Assembly (NCBI GenBank): GCA_903813345.2
Contig: CAIIXF020000011.1
Coordinates: 9,334,842 to 9,398,841 of the forward strand
Origin: Owenia fusiformis
Lineage: Eukaryota > Annelida > Polychaeta > Sabellida > Oweniidae
Length of the DNA: 64,000 bases
Reading direction: 5' to 3'
Positions 26,001 to 38,000 of the stretch are shown here, piece after piece. Within the stretch, counting starts at the first letter, position 1. Each line of letters opens with the position of its first letter. Position numbers and translations under genes: made by a program. The notes beneath the pieces were generated by a model. The model was not told the origin of the DNA and did not search any database. It was given only the letters and a program-made list of their open reading frames with translations.

Positions 26001-29000
26001 TGTCTTGTGATGAGCGTTTCATGATTAAATGCAAAATCACTGGAGCAGATACCATCCAAAAACATCTGACATCCAACACGTCATCTAAGACTACATCGAT
26101 CTGGTATTAGTTTGTTTTACAATAATAGAGAAATACGATGTCATATCAGCGCTACAGCAAATCATGAAGAACAAAATGCTCTCAAGTCGTGGCATGATGG
26201 TATTTTGAACAAAATATTTTAAATGATCGGTTTTTGAGAACGGTAGTGAATTAGACCATTCAAGGGGTTATATAAATCTACAAAATAATGTTTACTTTAT
26301 TTGGATTAAATAACAATTGATCACACCTCAAAGCATCAACAGGCGGCCTTTTTAGCATTATTTTCACTGTTTGCAACGTAAATGTACATGAGATCGGGAC
26401 ATAGTATGTCTGTATAATCAGCTTACTTTCTCGCTCCCTGTACTATTGAGCAATTTACATTCCTTGTACCCTGTATTGATCAACTTTTGCAACTGTGTAC
26501 CGTGTACTATGACATATCAAATATTTTAAAATTTAAAACGATATTATTTACATTCTTTCTTCAACTATCATATAACTTGGAACATAGACTTCACTATTGC
26601 ACCACTGAAGTTCAGCGAATAGCAATATTGACTCACTCCGAGCACCAAACGTATTAACCTTTTGACCAAGCAGTCGAAATACTCAAAAGCGACGTGGTTG
26701 AAAGCCAAAAAATTCGCGCATGCGCTATCGAGGTAGGGTAGTGTGATAATGTCATGTTTGTTTTATTCTATGAACAAATGAACCTAGAAAATGCCAATAT
26801 GACTGAAGAAATCAATAAAACATGACACAGGTTGAAAAATATAGTACCCTTAAATAGAAAATCAGCTTTGTTCAAAATATGTATCAGAAAACCAGCTCGA
26901 GATTTAACAAATGGCTTCCCATACATTGTGTTGTAGTCCAAATCCATCTCTGAATTTTGTGTTGTACAAAGAGACACATTTAGCTGTGTGAGACATGAGT
27001 TAAACCTGATGTAACCATTCTAAACATAATGTTCAAGCTTTAGGTCTCTTACATTACCTTCATTTTCAGATTCATTATCCTTTCCATCAGCATCATTTTC
27101 ATCAAGATTCAAATCATCAGGCAAATCTAGAGCTTCGGGTTCAGGCAGCTTCTCCTGATCACCATGATATGGGTCAACCTCATTCTCATTATATTCACTC
27201 TCATCAACTTGATCCTGTTCATTGATCTTTTCTTCAAGATTTTCAGACTGCTTCTCTTTATTTTGGTCTTCCTTGTCTCTATCAGCTTGATCTTGGTTGT
27301 CTTGATTTGCCACCAACTCACTCTCTGTTTCAGGACCAGCACCTTCACCCACCTCATCCTTGGTGTCCTGTAAGAAAACACTGCATTTACATCAGGGTCA
27401 CTGTTAAATCCTGATGTATGTTTCATGAATATTCTAAGTCTGCTAGTCATGACTCCTGTCTCAAGGCCAGTAATTGCCATGACTGCCAAAGAATGCCTCA
27501 TTGAAATAGATTTAAGGTGTATAGACTCACACATGACACAAAAAAAAACATCACGTTGACTGGTATCTGAATCCAATTGCTGAAGAATAGAAACAGATTA
27601 AAACTAAAGGACCTGTGACCAATTCTAGTCATCAGGCATGACACTTTAGACCCTCATTTGAATTTACCTTTTGCTCCTGGTCCTCAGGCTCATCATCTCC
27701 CCAAATCTGTTCATCAAGCTTATCCTCATTGTCATCTACATCACCCATCTGTTTGTCCAACTCATCCTGATCATCATTCTCTTCTTCATCTTCTGAACCC
27801 TTTTCTGAATACCAAACAATGTATAACTAGATAACAGAAACGCAAAGGCGTAGCTTATCGCACTAGTAATCATGTCACAAAATGGCTTCCATAGATGCAA
27901 TGCTCTACTAGACTACTTTTCCAATAATAGCAAAATTGAATAGTTACACATACAACAAGGCATTAACATGACAAAATGTCACCACCTAATTGCTTACAAT
28001 ATTATGAGTTCAATCTTTAACTCAGATTTGAATTTCTGGGAACTTAGTTGGTAATAAGTTGGTCAATTTGAAGCAAGTTGAATAAATACTTTTTTTCACC
28101 CTGAAAAAACACAGTCCTGTATGTAATGTTGACTGATTGACAACAATTTAATCCAAGAATTATTTGTATATATTTATATATATTTTTTCCAAATATTTAT
28201 ATATATTTTTTCAAAATGAAAAAACATTTAAACCTGCACAATGTTGGGTTGTTTCGGAGGTGAACTTTATCATTTTGAGCTTGATGAAAGATTATAGAAT
28301 GATGAAGAAATGGGGCAAATATTGAGTACAAATACTCACGATAAATGTGTCCTTACAAAGATTGTTCATTGAATTGCTTCAATTGTCGACGATGATATGA
28401 TTTTTGGAAGGTTTCTAAATTAAGAACGTGACGTCACTTCCGAATTATAGCACTCAAAATAAGTAGCGTTTAATTACTCTCATTGTTCATAATAAGACGG
28501 TAGCCCTGTGGTAGAATGCTCGCTCAGCACGCAGGCGGCCCGCATTCATGATCATTTAAGATAAGCCACGCCTCTTTCTTCGTTTTTATAATAGGCCACG
28601 CCTCTTTCTCGGTTTTTATGATAAGCCAGGCCTCTTTCTTCGTTTTTATAATAGGCCACGCCTCTTTCTCGGTTTTTATGATTCGCCACGCCTCTTTCTT
28701 CGTTTTTATAATAGGCCTAGCCGTTTTTCTCGGTTTTAATGTTAAGCCACGCCCCTTTCTTCGTTTTTTTTATAATAGGCCACGCCTCTTTTCTCGGTTT
28801 TTATATTCAGCCACGCCCCTTTCTTCGTTTTTATAATAGGCCACGCCTCTTTTCTCGATTTTTATATTAAGCCACGCCCCTTTCTTCGTTTTTGTAATAG
28901 GCCACGCCTCTTTTCTCGGTTTTTATGATAAGCCACGCCCCTTTTTTCGTTTTTTATAATAGGCCACGCCTCTTTTTTCGGTTTTTATGATAAGCCACGC

Positions 29001-32000
29001 CCCTTTCATCGTTTTTATAATAGGCCACGCCTCTTTTCTCGGTTTTTATGATAAGCCACGCCCCTTTCTTCGTTTTTTGTAATAGGCCACGCCTCTTTTC
29101 TCGGTTTTTATGATAAGCCACGCCCCTTTCTTCGTTTTTTAAAATAGGCCACGCCTCTTTTCTCGGTTTTAATGTTAAGCCACGCCCCTTTCTTCGTTTT
29201 ATATAATAGGCCACGCCCCTTTTCTCGGTTTTTATGATAAGCCACGCCCCTTTCTTCGTTTTTATAATAGGCCACACCTCTTTTCTCGGTTTTAATGTTA
29301 AGCCACGCCCCTTTCTTCGTTTTTTAAAATAGGCCACGCCTCTTTCTCGGTTTTAATGATAAGCCACGCCTCTTTCTTCGTTTTTATAATAGGCCACGCC
29401 TCTTTTCTAGGATTTTATGTTAAGCCACGCCCCTTTCTTCGTTTTTATAATAGGCCACGCCTCTTTTCTCGGTTTTTATGATAAGCCACGCCCCTTTCTT
29501 CGTTTTTATAATAGGCCACGCCTCTTTTTTCGGTTTTTATGTTAAGCCACGCCCCTTTCTTCGTTTTTTATAATAGGCCACGCCCCTTTTCTCGGTTTTT
29601 ATGATAAGCCACGCCCCTTTCTACGTTTTTTATAATAGGCCACGCCTCTTTCTCGGTTTTTATGATAAGCCACGCCTCTTTTCTCGTTTTTATAATAGGC
29701 CACGCCTCTTTTCTAGGATTTTATGTTAAGCCACGCCCCTTTCTTCGTTTTTATAATAGGCCACGCCTCTTTTCTCGGTTTTTATGATAAGCCACGCCCC
29801 TTTCTTCGTTTTTATAATAGGCCACGCCTCTTTTCTCGGTTTTAATGTTAAGCCACGCCCCTTTCTTCGTTTTTAAAAATAGGCCACGCCTCTTTCTCGG
29901 TTTTAATGATAAGCCACGCCTCTTTCTTCGTTTTTATAATAGGCCACGCCTCTTTTCTAGGATTTTATGTTAAGCCACGCCCCTTTCTTCGTTTTTATAA
30001 TAGGCCACGCCTCTTTTCTCGGTTTTTATGATAAGCCACGCCCCTTTCTTCGTTTTTATAATAGGCCACGCCTCTTTTTTCGGTTTTTATGTTAAGCCAC
30101 GCCCCTTTCTTCGTTTTATATAATAGGCCACGCCCCTTTTCTCGGTTTTTGTGATAAGCCACGCCCCTTTCTTCGTTTTTTATAATAGGCCACGCCTCTT
30201 TCTCGGTTTTTATGATAAGCCACGCCCCTTTCTTCGTTTTTTGTAATAGGCCACGCCTCTTTCTCGGTTTTTATGATAAGCCACGCCTCTTTCTTCGTTT
30301 TTATAATAGGCCACGCCTCTTTTCTAGGCTTTAATGTTAAGCCACGCCCCTTTCTTCGTTTTTATAATAGGCCACGCCCCTTTTCTCGGTTTTTATGACA
30401 AGCCACGCCCCTTTCTTCGTTTTTTGTAATAGGCCACGCCTCTTTTCTCGGTTTTAATGTTGAGCCACGCCCCTTTCTTCGTTTTTTATAATAGGCCACG
30501 CCTCTTTCTCGGTTTTTATGATAAGCCACGCCCCTTTCTTCGTTTTTTGTAATAGGCCACGCCTCTTTCCTCGGTTTTTATGATAAGCCACGCCCCTTTC
30601 TTCGTTTTTATAATAGGCCACGCCTCTTTTCTTGGTTTTAATGTTAAGCCACGCCCCTTTCTTCGTTTTTTATAATAGGCCACGCCTCTTTCTCGGTTTT
30701 TATGATAAGCCACGCCCCTTTCTTCGTTTTTTGTAATAGGCCACGCCTCTTTCCTCGGTTTTTATGATAAGCCACGCCCCTTTTCTTGGTTTTAACAATA
30801 GGCCACGCCTCTTTTCTCGGTTTTAATGTTAAGCCACGCCCCTTTCTTCGTTTTTTATAATAGGCCACGCCTCTTTTCTCGGTTTTAATGTTAAGCCACG
30901 CCCCTTTCTTCGTTTTTTATAATAGGCCACGCCTCTTTCTCGGTTTTTATGATAAGCCACGCCCCTTTCTTCGTTTTTTGTAATAGGCCACGCCTCTTTC
31001 CTCGGTTTTTATGATAAGCCACGCCCCTTTCTTCGTTTTTATAATAGGCCACGCCTCTTTTCTTGGTTTTAATGTTAAGCCACGCCCCTTTCTTCGTTTT
31101 TTATAATAGGCCACGCCTCTTTCTCGGTTTTTATGATAAGCCACGCCCCTTTCTTCGTTTTTTGTAATAGGCCACGCCTCTTTTCTCGGTTTTAATGTTG
31201 AGCCACGCCCCTTTCTTCGTTTTTATAATAGGCCACGCCCCTTTTCTCGGTTTTTATGATAAGCCACGCCCCTTTCTTCGTTTTTTATAATAGGCCACGC
31301 CTCTTTTCTCGGTTTTAATGTTAAGCCACGCCCCTTTCTTCGTTTTTTATAATAGGCCACGCCTCTTTCTCGGTTTTTATGATAAGCCACGCCCCTTTCT
31401 TCGTTTTTTGTAATAGGCCACGCCTCTTTCCTCGGTTTTTATGATAAGCCACGCCCCTTTTCTTGGTTTTAACAATAGGCCACGCCTCTTTTCTCGGTTT
31501 TAATGTTAAGCCACGCCCCTTTCTTCGTTTTTTGTAATAGGCCACGCCTCTTTCCTCGGTTTTTATGATAAGCCACGCCCTTTTTCTTGGTTTTAACAAT
31601 AGGCCACGCCTCTTTTCTCGGTTTTTATGATAAGCCACGCCTCTTTCTCGGTTTGTATGATAAGCCACGCCTCTTTCTTCGTTTTTATAATAGGCCACGC
31701 CTCTTTTCTCGGTTTTAATGTTAAGCCACGCCCCTTTCTTCGTTTTTATAATAGGCCACGCCTCTTTCTCGGTTTGTATGATAAGCCACGCCTCTTTCTT
31801 CGTTTTTATAATAGGCCACGCCTCTTTTCTCGGTTTTAATGTTAAGCCACGCCCCTTTCTTCGTTTTTTATAATAGGCCACGCCTCTTCCTCGGTTTTTA
31901 TGATAAGCCACGCCTCTTTCTTCGTTTTTATAATAGGCCACGCCTCTTTTCTCGGTTTTAATGTTAAGCCACGCCCCTTTCTTCGTTTTTTGTAATAGGC

Positions 32001-35000
32001 CACGCCTCTTTTCTCGGTTTTTATGATAAGCCACGCCCCTTTCTTCGTTTTTTATAATAAGCCACGCCTCTTTTCTCTGTTTTTATGACAAGCCACGCCC
32101 CTTTCTTCGTTTTTTATAATAGGCCACGCCTCTTTCTCGGTTTTTATGATAAGCCACGCCCCCAAAAGTATCTTTAGACAGTGTGCAATGTTTATAGTAT
32201 TCACATACCAAATATGAACAAAATCGCTCCACTACTTTTCGAGTTACAGCAAAAATCGTAAAATAACGAGTAAAGGCGGCCATGTGCTTTTTTAATATCT
32301 ACATTTGTAGCTTTATTGATGTCCTTTATAATTTTTTTACATTTAAAACATATTGCTATTACAGTTTGACATTGAGAAGGTCATTGAAGGTCAAATGCCT
32401 CTTTAAATTTGGTGTGTACACAGAATCTTATGTTAAACAGTATATACCAAGACCTCATCGCTCTTTACTAGCCAGACTTAGATGTAGATCTTTACAACTC
32501 AGTATTGAAACTGGACGTTTAACAAACACACCCCTCCCACAACGTATATGTCAAGTATGCTCAGACAGTGGTAGTGGTTTTCCAGTTGAAACAGAAAAAC
32601 AAGGAAATGTTTAGAATGCCATGCATACACAGACATAAGAGATTGTTTCTTAGATAGTATTAAAAACCTGCTCCCTTTTAATTTCAAATATATGTCACAA
32701 GACATTAAAATGCTTACACTTATGAACACTGCCAGCATCTAAAATCAACTGTTTTTAAATTTTGGTCCAGGAGAAAACGTATTACTAATACATAATTAAT
32801 CACTGTGCAATAACAATTATTATTTTATTGTATATTTATATTGATCTGAACTGATGGTGTCTCGTAAGCCGATGCCGGCTGGATGTGATTTTCATACTTG
32901 TACTTAATTTTGGTTCATTAGGAATGCAATATGACAATGTTCCACTATCAATGACTTAACCAGTCAATTCTTTATATGAAGCACATGTACTATACCTTGC
33001 TTGTCTCCATCTTGAGTCTTGCCATCAAAATCCTCAGACATTTCAATGGCATTATCCTCCTCTTCTACATCAGGTTCATTAGCATGATCTTCCTCCTTTT
33101 TCTCTTCACCTTGTTTGAAGGCATCTTCCAACTACATTGAATGAGTAAATTAAATAATAGTCAGGCTAGAGCACATATGTTTTATATAGAATGAGTCACA
33201 ACCTGACTATTACTCTTGGAAATGTGCACCTTAAGAAAGGATATTACTTTCTGAATATGTGAGAAGTTTTGAATTGAAATAATTACATTTTCAAAACCAG
33301 ATGATCAAAACAACAATATATTCAAGCAATTTATTCAATACTTTACCTGATCCTCAGTTTCAATTTGGTCACTGACATCCTTTTGTCCTTCCCCGTCACC
33401 AAGACCTCCCGACTCTATTTCAGAAAATTCAGTGGCTCCCTCTTGTGATTCATCTGAGAACTCAGCTGGGAGACAAAAGCCCTAGAACATGTTTAAAGTG
33501 CCCGATAAAGTATAAAATGCGCATGCGTCCAGGTGTTGATAAACTATAAATAGCGAAAATCCAGGGTTTGTCACCACAAGGTAAGCCAGGACGTGTTGAG
33601 AGAACAGCTAGTGTTGATATTGAATTTATATGTAGCCAGATAAGTTTCCTTATTGAAATTACATATGGTTATTAGCAATACTTTGTAGGTGCTAAATAAT
33701 AAAATATTTAGAGTATATATGAGAGAAATTGGTCATTTCGAACCTGTTGAAAAGTTTGTGGCTCTCGGCTACACCGGGGAATTTACTTCCATGAGTACAC
33801 ACATAAATGTGGGGTTCCCCAAGAGGTACGCGACAAGGTGACCTGGCATCAAATGTGCGACTAAATGCTACTATCGAGAAGATAAAATAACGAATACGAC
33901 AATAAGTTATTGCATGTGACAATTCCGAGCCTTCATCTCACTGAAGTATTTTGAAGTGAAAATATGATTTTTGTTTTGATACATGGATTCAGATGAACGT
34001 AACTTTATTCTGACAACTAATCAAAACTGAACAAAATTGATTGTACGTAACAGACAATTTATTGCTTCTATGAATGTTCATCTCTCTGGTAGTAATGTAC
34101 AAAGTTGTTGATTTTCTTTCTCAGAGATATTTATTTTTATTTTTGACGTTTCGTAGGATGTCCAAGTAGATGAAGAAGTAGGATGGACATCCTACGAAAC
34201 GTCAAAAATAAAAATAAATATCTCTGAGAAAGAAAATCAACAACTTTGTAGACAATTTATTGTTTTACAATGTTTTGATTGGCTAAACGAATGAAACCAA
34301 CAAATTATGACATGTAAAATGACAATTTTGATATGTAAAATTTAAAAGTTACAAACACAACCTCCCTATCCACTCTTTGGGAGCCCTAGTAAATTAGTAA
34401 TATGTACATGCAGCAGTGGTAGTGTGCAGCTTATTATCACACTACGCTTTGTATTCTAAAGCCTGTTGTTTGTAATAACACTGTTCACTCAACGTATGTT
34501 TTGTGTGTGGGCAGTCAACGATAATCATTGTTTTATCCCGGTTATATGACCTCGGCAATTATAACAAAACCGTACTAAACGAAAAAACGCAAATAAGAGA
34601 AAGCTTTCACACATATATAAAAAATGAACTAGTCTAATCCGCCAGTATAAACTCTGTGCTATACGTAGCCGGGTCAGGCGCACACTTTAAGTAAGAACTG
34701 ATGACAAAATCCAGACAAGGCATTAACATGACAAAATGTCACCACCTAGTTGCTCACAATATCATTAGTTCACATGTTAAGTCAAATTTGAATTTTTGAG
34801 AACTCTGTATAAAAAATTTGAAGCAAGTTTTTTTACCCTGAGAAGGTCACTAAAGGTAAAATCTCAAATCTGAAGTCAGATTTAAACTTCTGAGAACGTG
34901 TAGATGATTTTGAAAAAAAATTGGTGAATTTGAAGCAAGCTGAAAAAAGATCTTTTTGACCTTGAGAAGGTCATTGGAGGTAAAATCTTTTTTATTAACC

Positions 35001-38000
35001 TTGGGAATGCCATTGAAGGTCAAATCTATAGTCAGATTTGAACTATTGAGAACTTGTAGATGATTTTGAAAAAATGGTAAATTTGAAGCAAATTGAAAAA
35101 AGACCTTTTGACCTTTCTTTGACCTTGAGAAGGTCATTGAAGGTCAAATCTTAAATCCAAAGTCAGCTTTGAACTTCTGATTACTTGTAGATGATTTTGA
35201 GAAAAAAAGTTCGATTTGCAGCAAGTTGAAAAATACCTTTTTTTAACCTTTTTTGACCTTAAAAAGGTCATTGAAGGTCTTAATTCTGACATGTTTCAAA
35301 ATATCAAACTTTACCTTTGCAGCTAGTTGTGTGAAAAGTCCCAGCAAGACGGACATCAGTTTGGTTGTTCCCCTATAGGTGGCTACACTTTTGGTAACAA
35401 AGAACTCCACTAGGAGGCAGTACTGATCTAACAATGGTTGGCAATGACTCAGCAGTTTGGAGAAAGATTTGAAATTATGTCCCAGTTTTATGTGGTTTAT
35501 GAGCGATGTGAAGCGATTGAGAACCTGCAGAAAAACAGAAATATAAAGGTTATCGGTAGGCCTACATATTACCCTACTAGCTAGTTGTGTGAAAAGTCCC
35601 AGCAAGACGGACATCAGTTTGGTTGTTCCCCTATAGGTGGCTACACTTTTGGTAACAAAGAACTCCACTAGGAGGCAGTACTGATCTAACAATGGTTGGC
35701 AATGACTCAGCAGTTTGGAGAAAGATTTGAAATTATGTCCCAGTTTTATGTGGTTTATGAGCGATGTAAAGCGATTGAGAACCTGCAGAAAAACAGAAAT
35801 ATAAAGGTTATCGGTAGGCCTACATATTACCCTACTATCACACCAAACTAGTTCTCATTACGTTCTCGAAAACGGGGTTCAACTGTGTATGAACGGACTG
35901 GACATACTTAGAACCGTTTGGGGTCTATTTACAAACTTCATCGAACGTACTTGAACTTGAACTAGAAATTAGAACATGCTCAAAATGTTCTCTTGGTCGT
36001 CACGTTCTACAATTAGAACGAGTGACAACGTACTAACCACGAGCTGGATGTACCGCGAACGGAACCGTCGTACTTCAATCCGACTAGGGACGTTTTTACA
36101 ACGAGTTGAACTGTCTAAGGACGTATTGAGAACGAGGTAGAACTAATTGCAAACAGGTTAAAACTGACTAAGACCGTATTTATCAATGAGTTAGCAAAAA
36201 TATAGCTATCACACCAAGCAAGTTGCCACTGCGTTCTTCAAAACTGGTTTTAAACTCTGTGCGAACGGAATGAACGTATCTACAACGTTAAGGTCTGTTT
36301 ATGAACTTCATGGACTTTCCCGGACGGGGAATGTGATTTAAAATTTTGAATCGATTCAAAATTCGATGGCGACCATACGGTTCTGTAATCAGGTCATGAT
36401 GACCTTCTAGACTAAAGGACGCGTTATACGACGTTGCACACCGACATGGTGCGACCTCAACGAACTGCGAATGAGATAGAGGTATTGAAGACTGTTTATG
36501 AACAAAGTAGCTAATTATTTTAGACATATTTCCCGACCACAGCCAGATTGAGCCCGTTTTACGTCGTTTTTGTAGGACTGGCAAGAACGGGTAAGAACTA
36601 GTTTGGTGTGATAGGGGGGTTACATACATGTACATACCAAATGTTCCAAAATCTTAAAAACATGCATGAAATAAGACAAAATAGTGACAATGTTGAAAAC
36701 TCCAGTAAGATAAAGTTACTGCTTATTTTTATTACATGAATGTTCAATATCTGCAATGACATTAAAGCATTTAGAGTGTGGATAGTGGAGGTCTGACCTG
36801 TAACAAATATTCACATAAAATATCAGATACTACAGTACATACCTTGTGGAGATTAATTGCATCAAGGTCAACTTCTAGGTGTTTTTGCAGACATTCAGTA
36901 AGATGGTTCTTGACAAGCTCAACATCTTCCTCATCTCTTCCATTATTAGCCTCCTCTTCAGATGTTGCATGTTCACTTCCAGCACTGACTTTCCTGGCAG
37001 TCTCAGTCTTGAGTATATTCTGTACTCCTAGTAACACCTCAGTTATCAATGACTCTACATCTTCAACCTGAGATTTATTTTCATTCAAGTCAGTATTGTC
37101 ACTTTGCCCTTTGGCATTATCATGGGATTGGTTTATAGTGCTTCTAAAAGTGGTGAATTCACTTTCCCGAATGCTGATGTTTTCTCGTAGGAGTGTCAAA
37201 GATTCAGTCATACTCATGGCCTCATTGTTTATATTGGATGGAAGACTGAAGAGCTCCTGAATTTCTACCAGGTAAGGAACATAACTACTGAGCATGTTAT
37301 ACACAGATGCAATGATCTTTAAGTCTCCGTGGGTTACCAGGGAAACATTACTACTGGTGTTTGCGACAAGAGACAAAATGACTGCATTCTGTTTAATAAC
37401 ATCTTCCTTCATTTCCTAGAAACACAGAAGCGACAATTTGTAAAAGCACATAAGAAACTAAGAGTTCCAAATCAACAAATTCAATCCTACAAAATATTAT
37501 ATCATATCTTGAGTTATAATTCACGCAAATAATATATCAACAACATCTCTATGTTACTTTTGGAGTTATAGCAAAAATGTAAAATGGCTGCCTTGTTATA
37601 TAATAGGCAAGTTGTCAAAAGAAAAGGTGTCAAGCTTCAAAATACTATGTAAATTTAAACAAATCCATTCTTTATATCCACTGAACTTCGTTTGATCAAA
37701 TAATTATATTAAAGGTACTAACCCTCAACTTCTGCAACACGTTGACCAAAATCAGATCTCCCTGGTGTAAAATGGCCATTTTTGAATGTGAGCTCTTCAA
37801 AAAGGGTGACATGTATTTTGTCTCTCCATCTGGCTGTTTAGGAGAGCAGTGTAGGAGAATGAGGAAGTGGTCCAGGGTAGTGACAGTGGCTGTGAGAAGA
37901 CTGTGGAGGCAGTCTATATGAACACGGGATTGGTCTTGAGGTGGTACATACTGCTCATCACTGGATGTGAACTTGGAAAGAGATTCCAGGCATTTCCTAC

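Larger units (their letters stand above)
21548..26746. mobile_element. 5.2-kb outer inverted-repeat element
   Basis: Terminal 15-bp inverted repeat TCACACTACCCTACC with TAA on both flanks (21545-21547 and 26747-26749). The TWA duplication would fit PIF/Harbinger, but TA-type insertion is also possible. It encloses a second element (21825-25727). No intact transposase seen in 25730-26740. Confidence 0.55.

Noticed and set aside
28618-32283. Repeating frames such as AYHKNREKRRGLL on the minus strand (up to 237 residues)
   Set aside because: Products of a stop-poor minisatellite; unit length varies and frames break irregularly.
35243-35692. A single 149-residue exon spanning both copies of the duplicated exon
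   Set aside because: The frame is open by read-through of the 48-bp intron; conserved splice sites on both sides make two exons more likely, though retention cannot be excluded.
36288-36635. 115-residue minus frame as a gene
   Set aside because: Falls inside the TCACACCA element and is not kept in the 16488 copy.
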